64,000 nucleotides of DNA from Peribacillus folii (GCF_030271255.1 NZ_JASJOM010000001.1:124001-188000); one strand, 5' to 3'. Counted from the stretch's first letter, positions 28,046 through 37,412 are shown. The notes: a model not told the origin generated them from the letters alone. Program-made: numbers and translations.

Positions 28046-29609
28046 ATCGCCATCTTCCCTTCACACGGTTTTTCACATCTTGGCAAGCAAGGATGACCGA
28101 TTTTTTAAGCCATAGGGAATCATCTTCGCTTGGATGATCGCTGCGGAAATGCCCGCCCCTGCTTTCCGTTCTAGTCAGCGCCGATTCAGCAATCAGCCAC
28201 GCGACGATTATTGTGTTGGCTTTAGTGATTTCCGTCAGCGATCGCCCGCTAACATCCATATCAAGCAGGCTTTCGATGTCGAAAGTCTCCAGATAATTCT
28301 TCAGGCGCGTTAATCCTGCCCCGGTCCGGACGATACCCGCTTCATTCATCAATTTTTCCTGCAATACCGGTAAATCAGGTAAAGAAGCAAGATGAGCAAA
28401 CCCTTGTGTTCCCTCTTTTTCTTTTGGCAGCTCCCTTGATTGCATATGGGCAAGCAAGCCCCCTAGGGCCTTGCCAAATACCAGCCCTTCGAGGAGGGAA
28501 TTGCTTGCCAGGCGGTTCGCTCCATGTACACCCGTGCACGCCACCTCTCCGACTGCATACAAAGAGGGGACAGAGGTTTGCCCCCGCTCATCCACTTCAA
28601 TTCCTCCCATTAAAAAATGATTTCCAGGAGCAACCGGGATTTTTCCGAGCTGGAGATCCACCCCGTTTTTCTCACATAATGAGCTGACCGTCGGAAAACG
28701 GTTTTTGAAGTCCTTGATCATCGAAATATCCAAAAATACCTTTTCGCCGCGTTGTATATAAGAAAAAATCGTCTGTGCGACAATATGTCTTGGGGCAAGG
28801 TCCTTCAAATGATGAACACCCTCCATGATTGGCAATCCAGCTTCGGTCACCAATAGGGCGCCATCACCCCGGACCGCTTCTGAAACAAGACCTGCTGCTT
28901 TGTTATTCTTGAAAAGCAGTGTCGGATGGAACTGGATGAATTCCATATCACGAACCTTGGCCCCCGCCTTGAAGGCAAGCGCGATTCCATCACCTGATAC
29001 CGTTTGTGAGTTGGATGTATATCGGTAGAGTGAGCCGCATCCGCCTGTTGCCAGAACCGTCCGCTCTGCATGAAAGACCGCCAGTTTCCCTGACCGATCC
29101 AGGGTTTTAACGCCTATGCAAGATTCATCTTCACCGATGATCAGCTCCACTGCTGCCTCATTCTCGATCACTTGTACCGACGTGCTTTTCAAGCATTCTA
29201 TCAGGTGCTCCATCATGTACCTTCCTGTCCCATCACCATGACTATGAAGGATTCTCCTTACACTATGTGCACCCTCCATTCCCAGCATCAGGGAGCCGTC
29301 ATGATCCCGGTCGAATTGCATACCGGAGCGGATAAGGTCAGCGATCGCCGAAGGGGCTTTCTGGACGAGTTTTTCCACGGCCTTCACCTTGTTATAATGC
29401 TGGCCAGCAGAGAGCGTATCTTTTTTATGTAAGGATACTCCATCCTGGCTGGAGAGTGCCGCAGCAATACCGCCCTGCGCCAAGTAAGAATTACTATGAC
29501 GAAGTTCTGATTTTGTGATGAGTATCACATGCTTCCGCTCACTTGCCTCCAATGCCGTTGTCAAGGCCGCAATACCGCTGCCTATCACGATGACTTCCGT
29601 TGTGACCAT
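28026..29609 (-). CDS. nadB: L-aspartate oxidase NadB
   Basis: FAD enzyme that oxidises L-aspartate to iminoaspartate, the first step of de novo NAD synthesis. The 527-aa product begins with the dinucleotide fold VIVIGSGIAALTTALEAS. It shows the substrate-loop region SYLAQGGIAAA and the GANRLASNSLLEGLVFG stretch typical of the fumarate reductase/aspartate oxidase family. The ATG follows AGGAGGG. The promoter region is shared with divergent nifS and contains a NiaR-like operator. Confidence 0.97.
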   Translation of the reverse strand: MVTTEVIVIGSGIAALTTALEASERKHVILITKSELRHSNSYLAQGGIAAALSSQDGVSLHKKDTLSAGQHYNKVKAVEKLVQKAPSAIADLIRSGMQFDRDHDGSLMLGMEGAHSVRRILHSHGDGTGRYMMEHLIECLKSTSVQVIENEAAVELIIGEDESCIGVKTLDRSGKLAVFHAERTVLATGGCGSLYRYTSNSQTVSGDGIALAFKAGAKVRDMEFIQFHPTLLFKNNKAAGLVSEAVRGDGALLVTEAGLPIMEGVHHLKDLAPRHIVAQTIFSYIQRGEKVFLDISMIKDFKNRFPTVSSLCEKNGVDLQLGKIPVAPGNHFLMGGIEVDERGQTSVPSLYAVGEVACTGVHGANRLASNSLLEGLVFGKALGGLLAHMQSRELPKEKEGTQGFAHLASLPDLPVLQEKLMNEAGIVRTGAGLTRLKNYLETFDIESLLDMDVSGRSLTEITKANTIIVAWLIAESALTRTESRGGHFRSDHPSEDDSLWLKKSVILACQDVKNRVKGRWRYEYIEA

Positions 29610-29628
29610 AATTACATCCCTCCTGTTT

Positions 29629-29650
29629 ACGACAGGTGTCTTGACAACTA
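29629..29650. promoter_or_regulatory. Probable NiaR operator between nadB and nifS
   Basis: Two overlapping dyads, GACAGGTGTC (29631-29640) and TGTCTTGACA (29637-29646), lie between the divergent NAD operons and overlap the nifS -35 element. The niaR gene is two genes away. NiaR control of nadB and nifS by niacin is established in B. subtilis. The exact site here is inferred. Confidence 0.65.
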
Positions 29651-29669
29651 TATTTACATACTATTAAAT
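29641..29669 (+). promoter_or_regulatory. Probable SigA promoter of nifS-niaR
   Basis: TTGACA (29641-29646), 17 bp, TTAAAT (29664-29669). The -35 is embedded in the operator dyad, which fits repression by promoter occlusion. Confidence 0.6.
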
Positions 29670-29711
29670 TATTATCAAGAGTTTTTTAGAATGAAGGATG
29701 GAAGTGATTTT

Positions 29712-30839
29712 TTGATTTATTTGGACTATGCCGCAACTACCCCCATGGATGAAGAAGCGATCGATGTGTTCAGCCAAGCCTCCAGGAGGTTTTTCGGAAA
29801 CGCAAGCAGTTTGCATGATATCGGCTCTGAAAGTGCACGTTTATTGGATATGTCACGACAGCAACTGGCAGAAATGCTGAATCTAAAAAAAGAAGGCATC
29901 ATCTTCACGAGCGGCGGATCGGAAAGCAATAGTCTTGCAATCGATACATTTCTCGCTTCAAGGCCGGCTTGGCAGAACCATTTGATCGTAAGCCGGACCG
30001 AGCATGCCTCGATCGCCAACCATGTCTGCAAGCTTGAACAGTCCGGCTACAGTGTGACGTATCTGCGGCATTTGGAAAATGGCCTTATCGATATCGAACA
30101 CCTAATTGAAGCACTTACCGACAAGACGTGCCTGGTCATTGTCCAACATGTGAACTCGGAAATGGGAGTCATTCAGCCAATTGAGCAAATAAGTAAAATT
30201 GTCCATGAGCATCCAGCATTTTTGCATGTTGATTGTGTTCAGTCATTTGCAAAATTGCCACTGGAGGGGATATCTGCTTTGTGTGATGGAATGTCCATTT
30301 CCAGTCATAAGGTTTATGGCCCAAAGGGGACCGGTGCCGTGATCTTTCCAACCATTCAGCAGTTAAAGGCCCCCGTTCCGAATATCACCCACGAATCTGG
30401 ATTCCGGCCCGGGACAGTGGACGTTCCCAGCATAGCCTCCTTCGTAACTGCTGCAAGGAACCTAGGAGAAATCCGCGAAAAAGAACATGAACGAATCTTC
30501 ATGCTCAGGAGGCTATTGATTCAGCAACTAACGGAAAAAACGGTCCACTTTAAAGTCATCGAAGCGCAAACCAGGCAATTGCCCCACATCCTGGCCCTTA
30601 CCTTCCCGGGATTGCAGGGGCAGTACATCATGCTCGAATTAAACCGGAGGGGCTTCGCGGTTTCGACAGGGAGCGCCTGTCAGATTGGTAAGCAGGAGCC
30701 ATCCAAAACCATGATGGCAATCGGGAAAAGCGAAGAAGAGGCACATCAATTTGTCCGTCTTTCCTTTGGAAAACACACCACTGCCGCTGATATGCACAAA
30801 TTGGCAGAGTGCCTTGCAGGAATCGCTGCGATTCGATAA
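29712..30839 (+). CDS. nifS: Cysteine desulfurase dedicated to NAD synthesis
   Basis: PLP enzyme that takes sulfur from cysteine. In B. subtilis this NifS paralogue matures the Fe-S cluster of NadA. The 375-aa product has the PLP lysine in SISSHKVYG (about Lys 200) and the sulfur-carrying Cys in STGSACQIG (about Cys 323). A TTG at 29712 (then IYLDYAATTP) lies 7 nt after GGAAG and matches the family N-terminus. An ATG at 29691 is in frame but poorly placed. It is divergent from nadB and upstream of niaR. Confidence 0.93.
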   Translation: MIYLDYAATTPMDEEAIDVFSQASRRFFGNASSLHDIGSESARLLDMSRQQLAEMLNLKKEGIIFTSGGSESNSLAIDTFLASRPAWQNHLIVSRTEHASIANHVCKLEQSGYSVTYLRHLENGLIDIEHLIEALTDKTCLVIVQHVNSEMGVIQPIEQISKIVHEHPAFLHVDCVQSFAKLPLEGISALCDGMSISSHKVYGPKGTGAVIFPTIQQLKAPVPNITHESGFRPGTVDVPSIASFVTAARNLGEIREKEHERIFMLRRLLIQQLTEKTVHFKVIEAQTRQLPHILALTFPGLQGQYIMLELNRRGFAVSTGSACQIGKQEPSKTMMAIGKSEEEAHQFVRLSFGKHTTAADMHKLAECLAGIAAIR

Positions 30840-30889
30840 AGTCGGACATTCTATGGTAAAATGTCCTTAACAAAAGAGGTGATTGAATC

Positions 30890-31420
30890 ATGGAAAAAAA
30901 GAAATTACTCGGGGAAGAAAGACGGACGAAACTTTTACATATATTGCAAACAAGCGCAAAGCCCGTTACAGGCAGCGAGCTCTCGGAAATGACGAGTGTA
31001 AGCCGCCAGGTTATCGTCGGTGATATAACGTTGCTGAAAGCACGGAATGAACCGATCATTGCCACGAGCCAAGGCTATATGTTTTTACCAACCGAAAGCA
31101 CGAAAAAGCCGGAAAGGATCCTCGCTTGCCAGCATGATCCATCCCGGACGCAAGAAGAACTCTATCTGCTCGTCGACATCGGCATTACGGTCAAGGATGT
31201 TAAAATCGAGCATCCCGTTTACGGTGACCTAACCGCTTCCATCATGGTCAGCAGCCGAAAGGAGGTCCAGCAATTCCTATCGAGAGTGTCCGCCACGAAT
31301 GCGTCTTTTTTATCGGAGCTAACGAGCGGCATCCATCTCCATACACTGAGCGCCTCTTCTGAGGAACTGCTTGACGAAGCGGAGGATGCCCTGAGGGAAG
31401 CCGGGATATTGGTCGATTGA
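30890..31420 (+). CDS. niaR: Niacin-responsive transcriptional repressor NiaR
   Basis: Represses NAD biosynthesis and niacin uptake genes when niacin is plentiful. The 176-aa product has an N-terminal winged helix-turn-helix (about 10-65, GSELSEMTSVSRQVIVGDI) and a C-terminal 3H domain with the characteristic histidines in ACQHDP, KIEHPVYGDL and GIHLHTL. It is 50 bp downstream of nifS in one transcript, so it is probably autoregulated through the nifS promoter operator. Confidence 0.95.
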   Translation: MEKKKLLGEERRTKLLHILQTSAKPVTGSELSEMTSVSRQVIVGDITLLKARNEPIIATSQGYMFLPTESTKKPERILACQHDPSRTQEELYLLVDIGITVKDVKIEHPVYGDLTASIMVSSRKEVQQFLSRVSATNASFLSELTSGIHLHTLSASSEELLDEAEDALREAGILVD

Positions 31421-31429
31421 CGGAACGAG

Positions 31430-31456
31430 CCCCCTCATATCTTGAGGGGATTTTGT
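31430..31456 (+). terminator. Terminator after niaR
   Basis: Stem CCCCTCA / TGAGGGG followed by ATTTTGTTATTT. Confidence 0.8.
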
Positions 31457-31463
31457 TATTTCA

Positions 31464-32159
31464 TCATGCTGAATCGCTCTCATTGGAGCTGTCTTCGCCG
31501 GATTGGCTTTCATTATTGCTCCTTAATTGACCAATCAGGTTTAGCACGGAACCGACCGCCTGTATCCAGCCCCCCATTGTCTGAATCAATTCTCCATCTG
31601 TCGGCTCCTCTTCAAAGTCTGGATATTGATATTGTGTTTTTCCCTCCTCGTTCTCGCCTTCTTTGTCTTCATCGTTTCCTTCATCATTATCAGGATCCTT
31701 TTCAAGAAGGCTATTCCTAAGTTCGTCGATTCCTCCAATCGCCTGCATCGAATTTCCTATAGCCTGCAATATATTCCCGGTGACATTCAAGGCCTGTTCA
31801 GGTTCATCCGGATTCTCATATGCTCCGGCAACCGCGGTTCCGCCGCCCAACGCTTGAATCAAATTGCCTTTGATGATCAATTCCTGCTTCGTCACTTCAT
31901 CGAAATCAATGACCAGCCCCAGGATGACAGTCGAATTGCCGATCGCTTGGATTTGGTTGCCGAGTTTATTCAGTGACCAGGTATCTTCCGCATCCGCCAA
32001 TATCGCATTTCCCGTCGCTTGAAGTTCATTACCGATCAAATCCAGGTTTTTGCGAAAATCTTCGGAAAGCACTCTGGATGGTGTTCCCCCAACAGCAGAA
32101 ATGACCGTCCCTATCGCCTGGGTCCATGAACCGAACGTTTCTTTGAATTGACTATCCAT
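31464..32159 (-). CDS. Repetitive acidic protein with QAIGN motifs (DUF6944-like)
   Basis: 231 aa without signal peptide or clear membrane helix. Six copies of a short amphipathic motif (W/I/L-Q-A-x-G-N/G) recur: SWTQAIGTVISAVGG, NELQATGNAI, NQIQAIGNST, NLIQALGGG, NILQAIGNSMQAIGG and GWIQAVGSVLNLIG. They are spaced about 25-40 residues apart except for an acidic linker (DPDNDEGNDEDKEGENEEG) before the last. It resembles the Bacillus repetitive proteins grouped as DUF6944. I am moderately sure of that family and know no function. It is inserted between niaR and pheA relative to B. subtilis. Confidence 0.7.
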   Translation of the reverse strand: MDSQFKETFGSWTQAIGTVISAVGGTPSRVLSEDFRKNLDLIGNELQATGNAILADAEDTWSLNKLGNQIQAIGNSTVILGLVIDFDEVTKQELIIKGNLIQALGGGTAVAGAYENPDEPEQALNVTGNILQAIGNSMQAIGGIDELRNSLLEKDPDNDEGNDEDKEGENEEGKTQYQYPDFEEEPTDGELIQTMGGWIQAVGSVLNLIGQLRSNNESQSGEDSSNESDSA

Positions 32160-32360
32160 TTCTGCTGAACACCACCTGTTCCATGCATATTGAAAGATCT
32201 TCTTCGATACAAAAGGGTATAGCTACTTAGGATCGATGCTATGTATTTTTTTCTTGATATCAACGTTCGCCTACCTATAGTATACGAGTACATCAAAAAT
32301 GGTGTGTAATTAAACCATTTTCAACTTCGATGGACCCCTTTTCCTTTTGTAGTCCGAGAA

Positions 32361-32389
32361 CAAAAAAACATCCCGGATATGCTCCGGGA
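32361..32389 (-). terminator. Terminator after pheA
   Basis: Stem TCCCGGA / TCCGGGA followed on the minus strand by TGTTTTTTTGTT. Confidence 0.82.
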
Positions 32390-32432
32390 CATTTTGTTGC
32401 AGTTTAGTGTGCATCATCTTTTTTAGGAGTGC

Positions 32433-33308
32433 TCAACGCTGCATTACGCCGTTTTGGACCTTAAAGCATGAATAGCTTCCCATTACCGTAACCGAGCAGC
32501 CAAGAGCCTCCAATTCGGAAATGGCACCCGGGATGAGAACATCGTCAAGGGCCATTTCAACGTCAATGATGAAGAAGTAATGGCCAAGGCCGGTTTTCAT
32601 CGGTCTAGATTCGATCTTGGAGAGGTTCAGCTTCCTCCAGGAGAAAGCGGAAAGCACTTGATGCAGCTGCCCAGAGTGGTCGGCAGGAAGCTGGACCATC
32701 AAGGTCGTCTTCGCATCTCCTTCAACCGTCAAATGCCCGGCGTAGTCAACTTCACTGTTTGATACGACGATAAACTTCGTATGATTATGTTCGTAATCAT
32801 GGATATTGTGCTTCACGATCGTCAGTCCATACTCCGCAGCAGCCATATCATTGGCAATGGCAGCAATGTTGATGTCAGGGTTCTCCATCACCATCTTCGC
32901 GGCAGCGGCGGTCGACGTCACATACTCGTATGGAATGCCCCTCAAATCCTTATGTAGAAATTTGCGGCATTGTGCAATGGCATGCGAATGCGAATATACC
33001 ATGTCCGGTCTGAAACCTGGATACGCATGATCTGGATGCACCATATAATGCTGCTGGATCGGAATCGTCACTTCCCCTTTTATCGGTAAGGTGACTTCAT
33101 GGACCAGGTAATCCATCGTTATATTGACCGATCCCTCCAATGCATTCTCGATGGGGACGAGCGTGTGATTCACTTCGCCGTCACGTACAGCATCAAGGCA
33201 GTCGGGAATCGTGTTCATCGGTATCTTTATGTCATTAGGAAATAGTCGAGAAACAGCTAAATCCGTGAACGTTGCTTTTGGCCCTAGAAATGCGATTTTT
33301 GATGTCAT
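32433..33308 (-). CDS. pheA: Prephenate dehydratase
   Basis: Converts prephenate to phenylpyruvate on the phenylalanine pathway. The 291-aa product has the catalytic domain (starting KIAFLGPKATFTD, with LVPIENALEGSV) and a C-terminal ACT domain containing the ESRPMKTGLGHYFF effector-site motif, consistent with feedback control by phenylalanine. It has its own promoter and a terminator separates it from pheB. Confidence 0.96.
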   Translation of the reverse strand: MTSKIAFLGPKATFTDLAVSRLFPNDIKIPMNTIPDCLDAVRDGEVNHTLVPIENALEGSVNITMDYLVHEVTLPIKGEVTIPIQQHYMVHPDHAYPGFRPDMVYSHSHAIAQCRKFLHKDLRGIPYEYVTSTAAAAKMVMENPDINIAAIANDMAAAEYGLTIVKHNIHDYEHNHTKFIVVSNSEVDYAGHLTVEGDAKTTLMVQLPADHSGQLHQVLSAFSWRKLNLSKIESRPMKTGLGHYFFIIDVEMALDDVLIPGAISELEALGCSVTVMGSYSCFKVQNGVMQR

Positions 33309-33343
33309 ATTATAAACTCCCTTTCACGGAAAATCTATTGTTT

Positions 33344-33372
33344 ATGTTATGCCATTTTCAGATTTTTTACAA
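33344..33372 (-). promoter_or_regulatory. Probable promoter of pheA
   Basis: Minus strand TTGTAA (33367-33372), 17 bp, TAACAT (33344-33349), placed between the pheB terminator and the pheA start. Confidence 0.5.
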
Positions 33373-33387
33373 TAGTTAATCGCGACT

Positions 33388-33428
33388 AAAAAAAAACAGC
33401 CTGTACTTGTAACAAGTACAGGCTGTTT
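33388..33428 (-). terminator. Terminator after pheB
   Basis: Perfect 16-bp stem AACAGCCTGTACTTGT / ACAAGTACAGGCTGTT followed on the minus strand by a TTTTTTT run, directly after the pheB stop. It separates pheB from pheA. Confidence 0.9.
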
Positions 33429-33429
33429 T

Positions 33430-33879
33430 TCAAGCGCCATTCCCAATGATTTCGACTTTCTCGACAAACTCCATTTTACGCAGTTTTGTAAGCAGTTCAT
33501 CAATATCCATCGTCATCCCGCCCGTGTTGAGGGACAGGGTGACATTCGCACGTCCCTGCAATGGGATCGTTTGATGGATTGTCATGATGTTGCAGCCGGA
33601 TGATGCGACGAGCCGTAAAAGCTCCGATAGAGTACCCGAACGATCTTCAAGATAAAAGAACAGGGTAATCAGTTTTTCTTTGACGACGGTATGAAACGGA
33701 AACACCGTGTCCCGGTATTTGTAAAAGGCACTTCTGCTCAGGTCCACACGCTGTACCGCTTCCCAAACTGATTCAGCTTTTCCCCGTTCAATCATTTCTT
33801 TTGCATCCAGCGTTTTTTTCATCGCTTCGGGAAGGACATCCTCTCTAACGAGGAAAAACTTCTGATCGCCCTTGTTCAA
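33430..33879 (-). CDS. pheB: ACT-domain protein PheB
   Basis: 149-aa protein with an N-terminal region [17 protein letters not shown] and a C-terminal ACT domain (about 72-145, [18 protein letters not shown]). In B. subtilis it is named for its neighbour pheA and has an ill-defined, probably amino-acid-sensing role. A TTG at 33879 sits 9 nt after AAAAGGAGG. The ATG codons at 33909/33906 lack a site and would add an unconserved tail. It lies 39 bp after obg and ends at a strong terminator. Confidence 0.9.
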   Translation of the reverse strand: MNKGDQKFFLVREDVLPEAMKKTLDAKEMIERGKAESVWEAVQRVDLSRSAFYKYRDTVFPFHTVVKEKLITLFFYLEDRSGTLSELLRLVASSGCNIMTIHQTIPLQGRANVTLSLNTGGMTMDIDELLTKLRKMEFVEKVEIIGNGA

Positions 33880-33918
33880 CTCTGCACGCCTCCTTTTGCC
33901 TGCCATCATGGCATCTTA

Positions 33919-35208
33919 TCAATCAACAAATTCAAATTCGTATTCAAGGATACGGACGATATCGCCATTTGTGGCACCTCTTTGTCGAAGGCCTTCGTCG
34001 ACTCCGAATGAACGGAGCTGCCTCGCGAAACGACGGATCGATTCTTCACGGGTGAAATCCGTCATTTTGAATAGACGCTCGATCTTGAATCCAGATACGG
34101 CAAAGCTGCCATCGGATTCGCGTTCAATGCTGAACTCATCCGCCTGTGAAGTATGTTTATAAAGAACACGGTGAATTCCGGTATTTTCTTCTTCATGATC
34201 AAGAGGGAACTCAGGAGTTTCTTCGATTTTATCTGCAATTGCATAAAGAAGCTCACGGATTCCGGCACGCGTCACCGCAGAAATCGGGAATACAGGATAG
34301 TCTTCCTCGAGCTTTTCTTTGAAAGCCGCCAAGTTTTCTTCAGAGTCCGGCATATCCATTTTGCTGGCAACGATGATTTGCGGACGCTCGGTCAAGCGCA
34401 AATTGTATTCTTCCAGTTCCTTATTGATTGTCAGGTAGTCTTCATACGGATCCCTGCCTTCAAGACCGGACATATCGATCACATGGACGATTACCCTCGT
34501 CCTTTCAATATGGCGCAGGAATTGATGGCCAAGCCCGACTCCTTCAGATGCCCCTTCGATCAAACCAGGCAAATCGGCCATGACGAAGCTGCGGTGATCC
34601 TCCGTTTCCACCATTCCGAGGTTAGGGACGATCGTAGTGAAATGGTATTCGGCGATTTTAGGTCTCGCTGCTGAAACGACTGAAAGCAAAGTGGATTTTC
34701 CCACACTAGGGAAACCGACCAACCCGACATCAGCGAGCAGCTTCAACTCCATGATGATATCGCGTTCCTGGCCAGGTTCGCCGTTCTCCGCGATTTCAGG
34801 GGCAGGATTGGCAGGTGTGGCAAAACGGGAATTCCCCCTGCCTCCGCGTCCACCCTTGGCAATGATGGCGCGCTGTCCGTGCTCCACTAAATCAGCAATG
34901 ACTTCCTTCGTTTTTTCATCAATGACGACCGTGCCTGGCGGAACCTTGATGACCATATCCTTTGCAGCCGCTCCATGCATGTTTTTGGACATGCCGTGCT
35001 CCCCGCGCGGTGCCTTAAAGTGACGTTGATAGCGGAAATCCATTAACGTGCGCAAGCCTTCCTCCACTTCAAAAACGACATTAGCGCCATTCCCGCCATC
35101 TCCGCCGGCAGGTCCGCCTTTTGGTATGAATTTCTCGCGACGATAAGCAACTATTCCGTTACCACCGTCTCCGCCTTTTATATAGACTTTCGTTTGATCG
35201 ACAAACAT
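33919..35208 (-). CDS. obg: GTPase Obg (CgtA)
   Basis: Essential ribosome-associated GTPase linked to 50S assembly, the general stress response and sporulation entry. The 429-aa product has the Gly-rich Obg domain (about 1-158, KGGDGGNG and GGRGGRGN), the G domain with P-loop [20 protein letters not shown] and the ASKMD specificity motif, and a C-terminal OCT domain. The ATG at 35208 follows AAGGAAGTG. Upstream is spo0B, the usual partner. Confidence 0.97.
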   Translation of the reverse strand: MFVDQTKVYIKGGDGGNGIVAYRREKFIPKGGPAGGDGGNGANVVFEVEEGLRTLMDFRYQRHFKAPRGEHGMSKNMHGAAAKDMVIKVPPGTVVIDEKTKEVIADLVEHGQRAIIAKGGRGGRGNSRFATPANPAPEIAENGEPGQERDIIMELKLLADVGLVGFPSVGKSTLLSVVSAARPKIAEYHFTTIVPNLGMVETEDHRSFVMADLPGLIEGASEGVGLGHQFLRHIERTRVIVHVIDMSGLEGRDPYEDYLTINKELEEYNLRLTERPQIIVASKMDMPDSEENLAAFKEKLEEDYPVFPISAVTRAGIRELLYAIADKIEETPEFPLDHEEENTGIHRVLYKHTSQADEFSIERESDGSFAVSGFKIERLFKMTDFTREESIRRFARQLRSFGVDEGLRQRGATNGDIVRILEYEFEFVD

Positions 35209-35257
35209 GCTATCACTTCCTTGTTTTCTGCAAGTCAATTCTTGCTGTATACTTCTT

Positions 35258-35797
35258 TTAAAAATCAATAGTCATCTTAAAAAACATTTCGTCCCCAGCG
35301 CATTCGCACACTTCAATCGTTTGCTCAGCCGTTAGCGACCGTTCCAAAAACTCGATTACTGCCGGCTGGTCAATGAATTTGCCTTGCAAATGAAAGGAAC
35401 AGCGCATGCTGTCCATTTGCTTTTTACCCATGGAAACAGACAGTACGTTTTCAAAAGCCGGATCCAGACTCTTATCCAAAATGGTAAAGTAATCGGTCGT
35501 CCAGCGATACATCAGCTCATCCACATCAGCAGATCCTTGAAAAACATCGATGATTTCATATTCGCAATAAAATGATCCGTTATTCCAATTGGAAGTCAGC
35601 AGCATCTCAGTGAATTTCGGTAAATTCAAGCTGGACAGGCGTGCTTCATTTTGGGTTTCAATAATGATTTCATCAATGATGCCCTTGACACGGTCAATTC
35701 TGTTCAGCTCAAGATTGCCTTTGATGATTTGAATTTTATTCAGCCAATCATGCCTGGTTTGACGCAGGGTTTCAATAGTCGTCCAATTTTTATTCAT
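35258..35797 (-). CDS. spo0B: Sporulation initiation phosphotransferase Spo0B
   Basis: Passes phosphate from Spo0F to Spo0A in the sporulation phosphorelay. The 179-aa product has the four-helix-bundle segment with the phosphorylated histidine in RHDWLNKIQ (about His 16, equivalent to His 30 in B. subtilis) and a degenerate ATPase-like C-terminal domain. The ATG at 35797 follows GAAGGTG. The N-terminus is about 14 residues shorter than the B. subtilis protein. obg follows 49 bp downstream. Confidence 0.93.
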   Translation of the reverse strand: MNKNWTTIETLRQTRHDWLNKIQIIKGNLELNRIDRVKGIIDEIIIETQNEARLSSLNLPKFTEMLLTSNWNNGSFYCEYEIIDVFQGSADVDELMYRWTTDYFTILDKSLDPAFENVLSVSMGKKQMDSMRCSFHLQGKFIDQPAVIEFLERSLTAEQTIEVCECAGDEMFFKMTIDF

Positions 35798-36109
35798 TAT
35801 TAACACCTTCAATTATGATAAAGAAACTTTTTTCCGCTCTATCATGTTGAATACTTCCATTTTACAGTATAACAAAAAAACAACAAACAGGAAATGAAGC
35901 TCGATTCACATGCCTTCACATGAAGCCCCCGTCCAAAAAATACAGCCACACACCCTGAGTTCTTTGGACGATGGTAGAGCCATTTGAACTAGAAAAGAGA
36001 ATGGGCCTTATCTTAGCACCAATCGGAGATGATATAGTTGAATTGGACTGTCCATCCGGATGAACCAAACGGGGTGAATGAGTAATGGGTTGTTCCCCTG
36101 AAAGTGTAA

Positions 36110-36136
36110 GAAAGCCCGCCGGTTGGCGAGCCTTTT
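36110..36136. terminator. Terminator-like hairpin upstream of spo0B
   Basis: Stem AAAGCCCGCC / GGCGAGCCTTT with a GGTT loop. The T-rich flanks on both strands are short. Confidence 0.55.
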
Positions 36137-36219
36137 GTATGTCAGAGGTTGCTTTTCCTTATACTAATGACTGAAGTCTCCTGCAAAACGCTGGTCATCT
36201 ATCGAACCATAGTATAAAT

Positions 36220-36310
36220 AAAGGGCCGGACCCCTTCTTCTCCACTATATGCCTACCATTATTAAAAATGACGCGGTATATAGTCTTGTAGAAGGAATCA
36301 GACCCTTTTG
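36220..36310. repeat. Imperfect inverted-repeat element downstream of rpmA
   Basis: Two arms of about 33 bp read AAAGGGCCGGACCCCTTCT..ACTATATGCC and, in reverse complement, AAAGGGTCTGATTCCTTCT..ACTATATACC, around an AT-rich centre. The result is a long hairpin about 90 bp overall. It may be a mobile intergenic repeat. Part of it could end the rpmA transcript. Confidence 0.65.
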
Positions 36311-36336
36311 AGTCAGCCTCTGTTCAAAGATGCCAA

Positions 36337-36639
<303 letters not shown>

Positions 36640-36972
36640 CTATTGGTTGAGGATAATTTTCATGTATTTACCATAATCACGTTCGATGGTTTGCAGCGAT
36701 ACGAGCATTCCGTTCAAAAGCAGCTGAACCTTCTCTTCGGATTCCGGCGAAAGATTCCCCGGGATGACGCAGCGAAGATAGCCGCCTTCCCTTCCTTGCT
36801 CGATCTCAGGCTCTACATCCGTCAAGGACATGATTGCATTGACTGCCCCGAAGGAAACAGCCGACACACCTGCACAAACGATATCAGAACCTTTTTTAGC
36901 AAAGTTAGCATGTCCGCTTAGGGTGAACGAAGCAATTCGTTCCTGCGGAGCATCAAAGACAACTTTAATCAT
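36640..36972 (-). CDS. prp: Ribosomal-processing cysteine protease Prp
   Basis: Cleaves the N-terminal extension from L27, a step needed for functional ribosomes in Firmicutes. The 110-aa product (YsxB family) has the catalytic pair His 21 (LSGHANF) and Cys 33 (DIVCAGVS). It lies between rplU and rpmA, with 12-13 bp gaps, in one transcript with its substrate. Confidence 0.95.
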   Translation of the reverse strand: MIKVVFDAPQERIASFTLSGHANFAKKGSDIVCAGVSAVSFGAVNAIMSLTDVEPEIEQGREGGYLRCVIPGNLSPESEEKVQLLLNGMLVSLQTIERDYGKYMKIILNQ

Positions 36973-36985
36973 CTAGAATCAGCCC

Positions 36986-37294
36986 TTACGCGTTGATTGC
37001 TTCGATAACAACTTTTGTGTATGGTTGACGATGACCTTGTTTTTTACGATTGTTTTTCTTCGCTTTGTATTTGAAAACAGTGATTTTCTTTTGCTTCCCT
37101 TGTTTTTCGACAGTACCTGTTACAGTAGCGCCTTCAACTAGTGGAGCACCGACTTTCACGTCTTCGCCACCTACGAATAAAACTTTGTCAAATGTAACAG
37201 TTTCGCCTGCTTCTGCGTTTAATTTTTCAATGTAAACCGCTTCGCCAGCTGCTACTTTAATTTGTTTACCGCCAGTTTCGATAATTGCGTACAT
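36986..37294 (-). CDS. rplU: 50S ribosomal protein L21
   Basis: 102-aa large-subunit protein starting [14 protein letters not shown] with the C-terminal [16 protein letters not shown] rRNA-binding tail. The AAGGAGGTG ribosome site is strong. The transcript starts at the promoter 37413-37442, carries an L21 leader structure, and continues into prp and rpmA. Confidence 0.98.
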   Translation of the reverse strand: MYAIIETGGKQIKVAAGEAVYIEKLNAEAGETVTFDKVLFVGGEDVKVGAPLVEGATVTGTVEKQGKQKKITVFKYKAKKNNRKKQGHRQPYTKVVIEAINA

Positions 37295-37297
37295 ACT

Positions 37298-37406
37298 TGC
37301 ACCTCCTTGAATGTCTCAGACTCGCCAATCACAGGCGTCTTGCCTGAAAGGCAAAAGCTTAGGACCTGATGTTGAGCGGTTGTAGCACGGGTGCTACAAA
37401 CATAAC
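37298..37406 (-). ncRNA. L21 leader RNA
   Basis: The untranslated region before rplU contains a GC hairpin (GTAGCACCCGTGCTAC, about 37381-37396), the conserved CGCTCAACATCAGGTCCTAAGC stretch split around 37360-37378, and the stem TTGCCTTTCAGGCAA. This matches the Firmicute L21 leader, thought to give autogenous control by L21. Confidence 0.8.
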
Positions 37407-37412
37407 AGTAAA

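Larger units (their letters stand above)
35798..36336. other. 540-bp intergenic region spo0B-rpmA
   Basis: No gene found. It holds a bidirectional terminator-like hairpin (36110-36136) and a larger imperfect inverted-repeat element (36220-36310). The remainder shows no reading frame with a ribosome site. It is longer than the gap I expect between these genes in B. subtilis. Confidence 0.6.
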
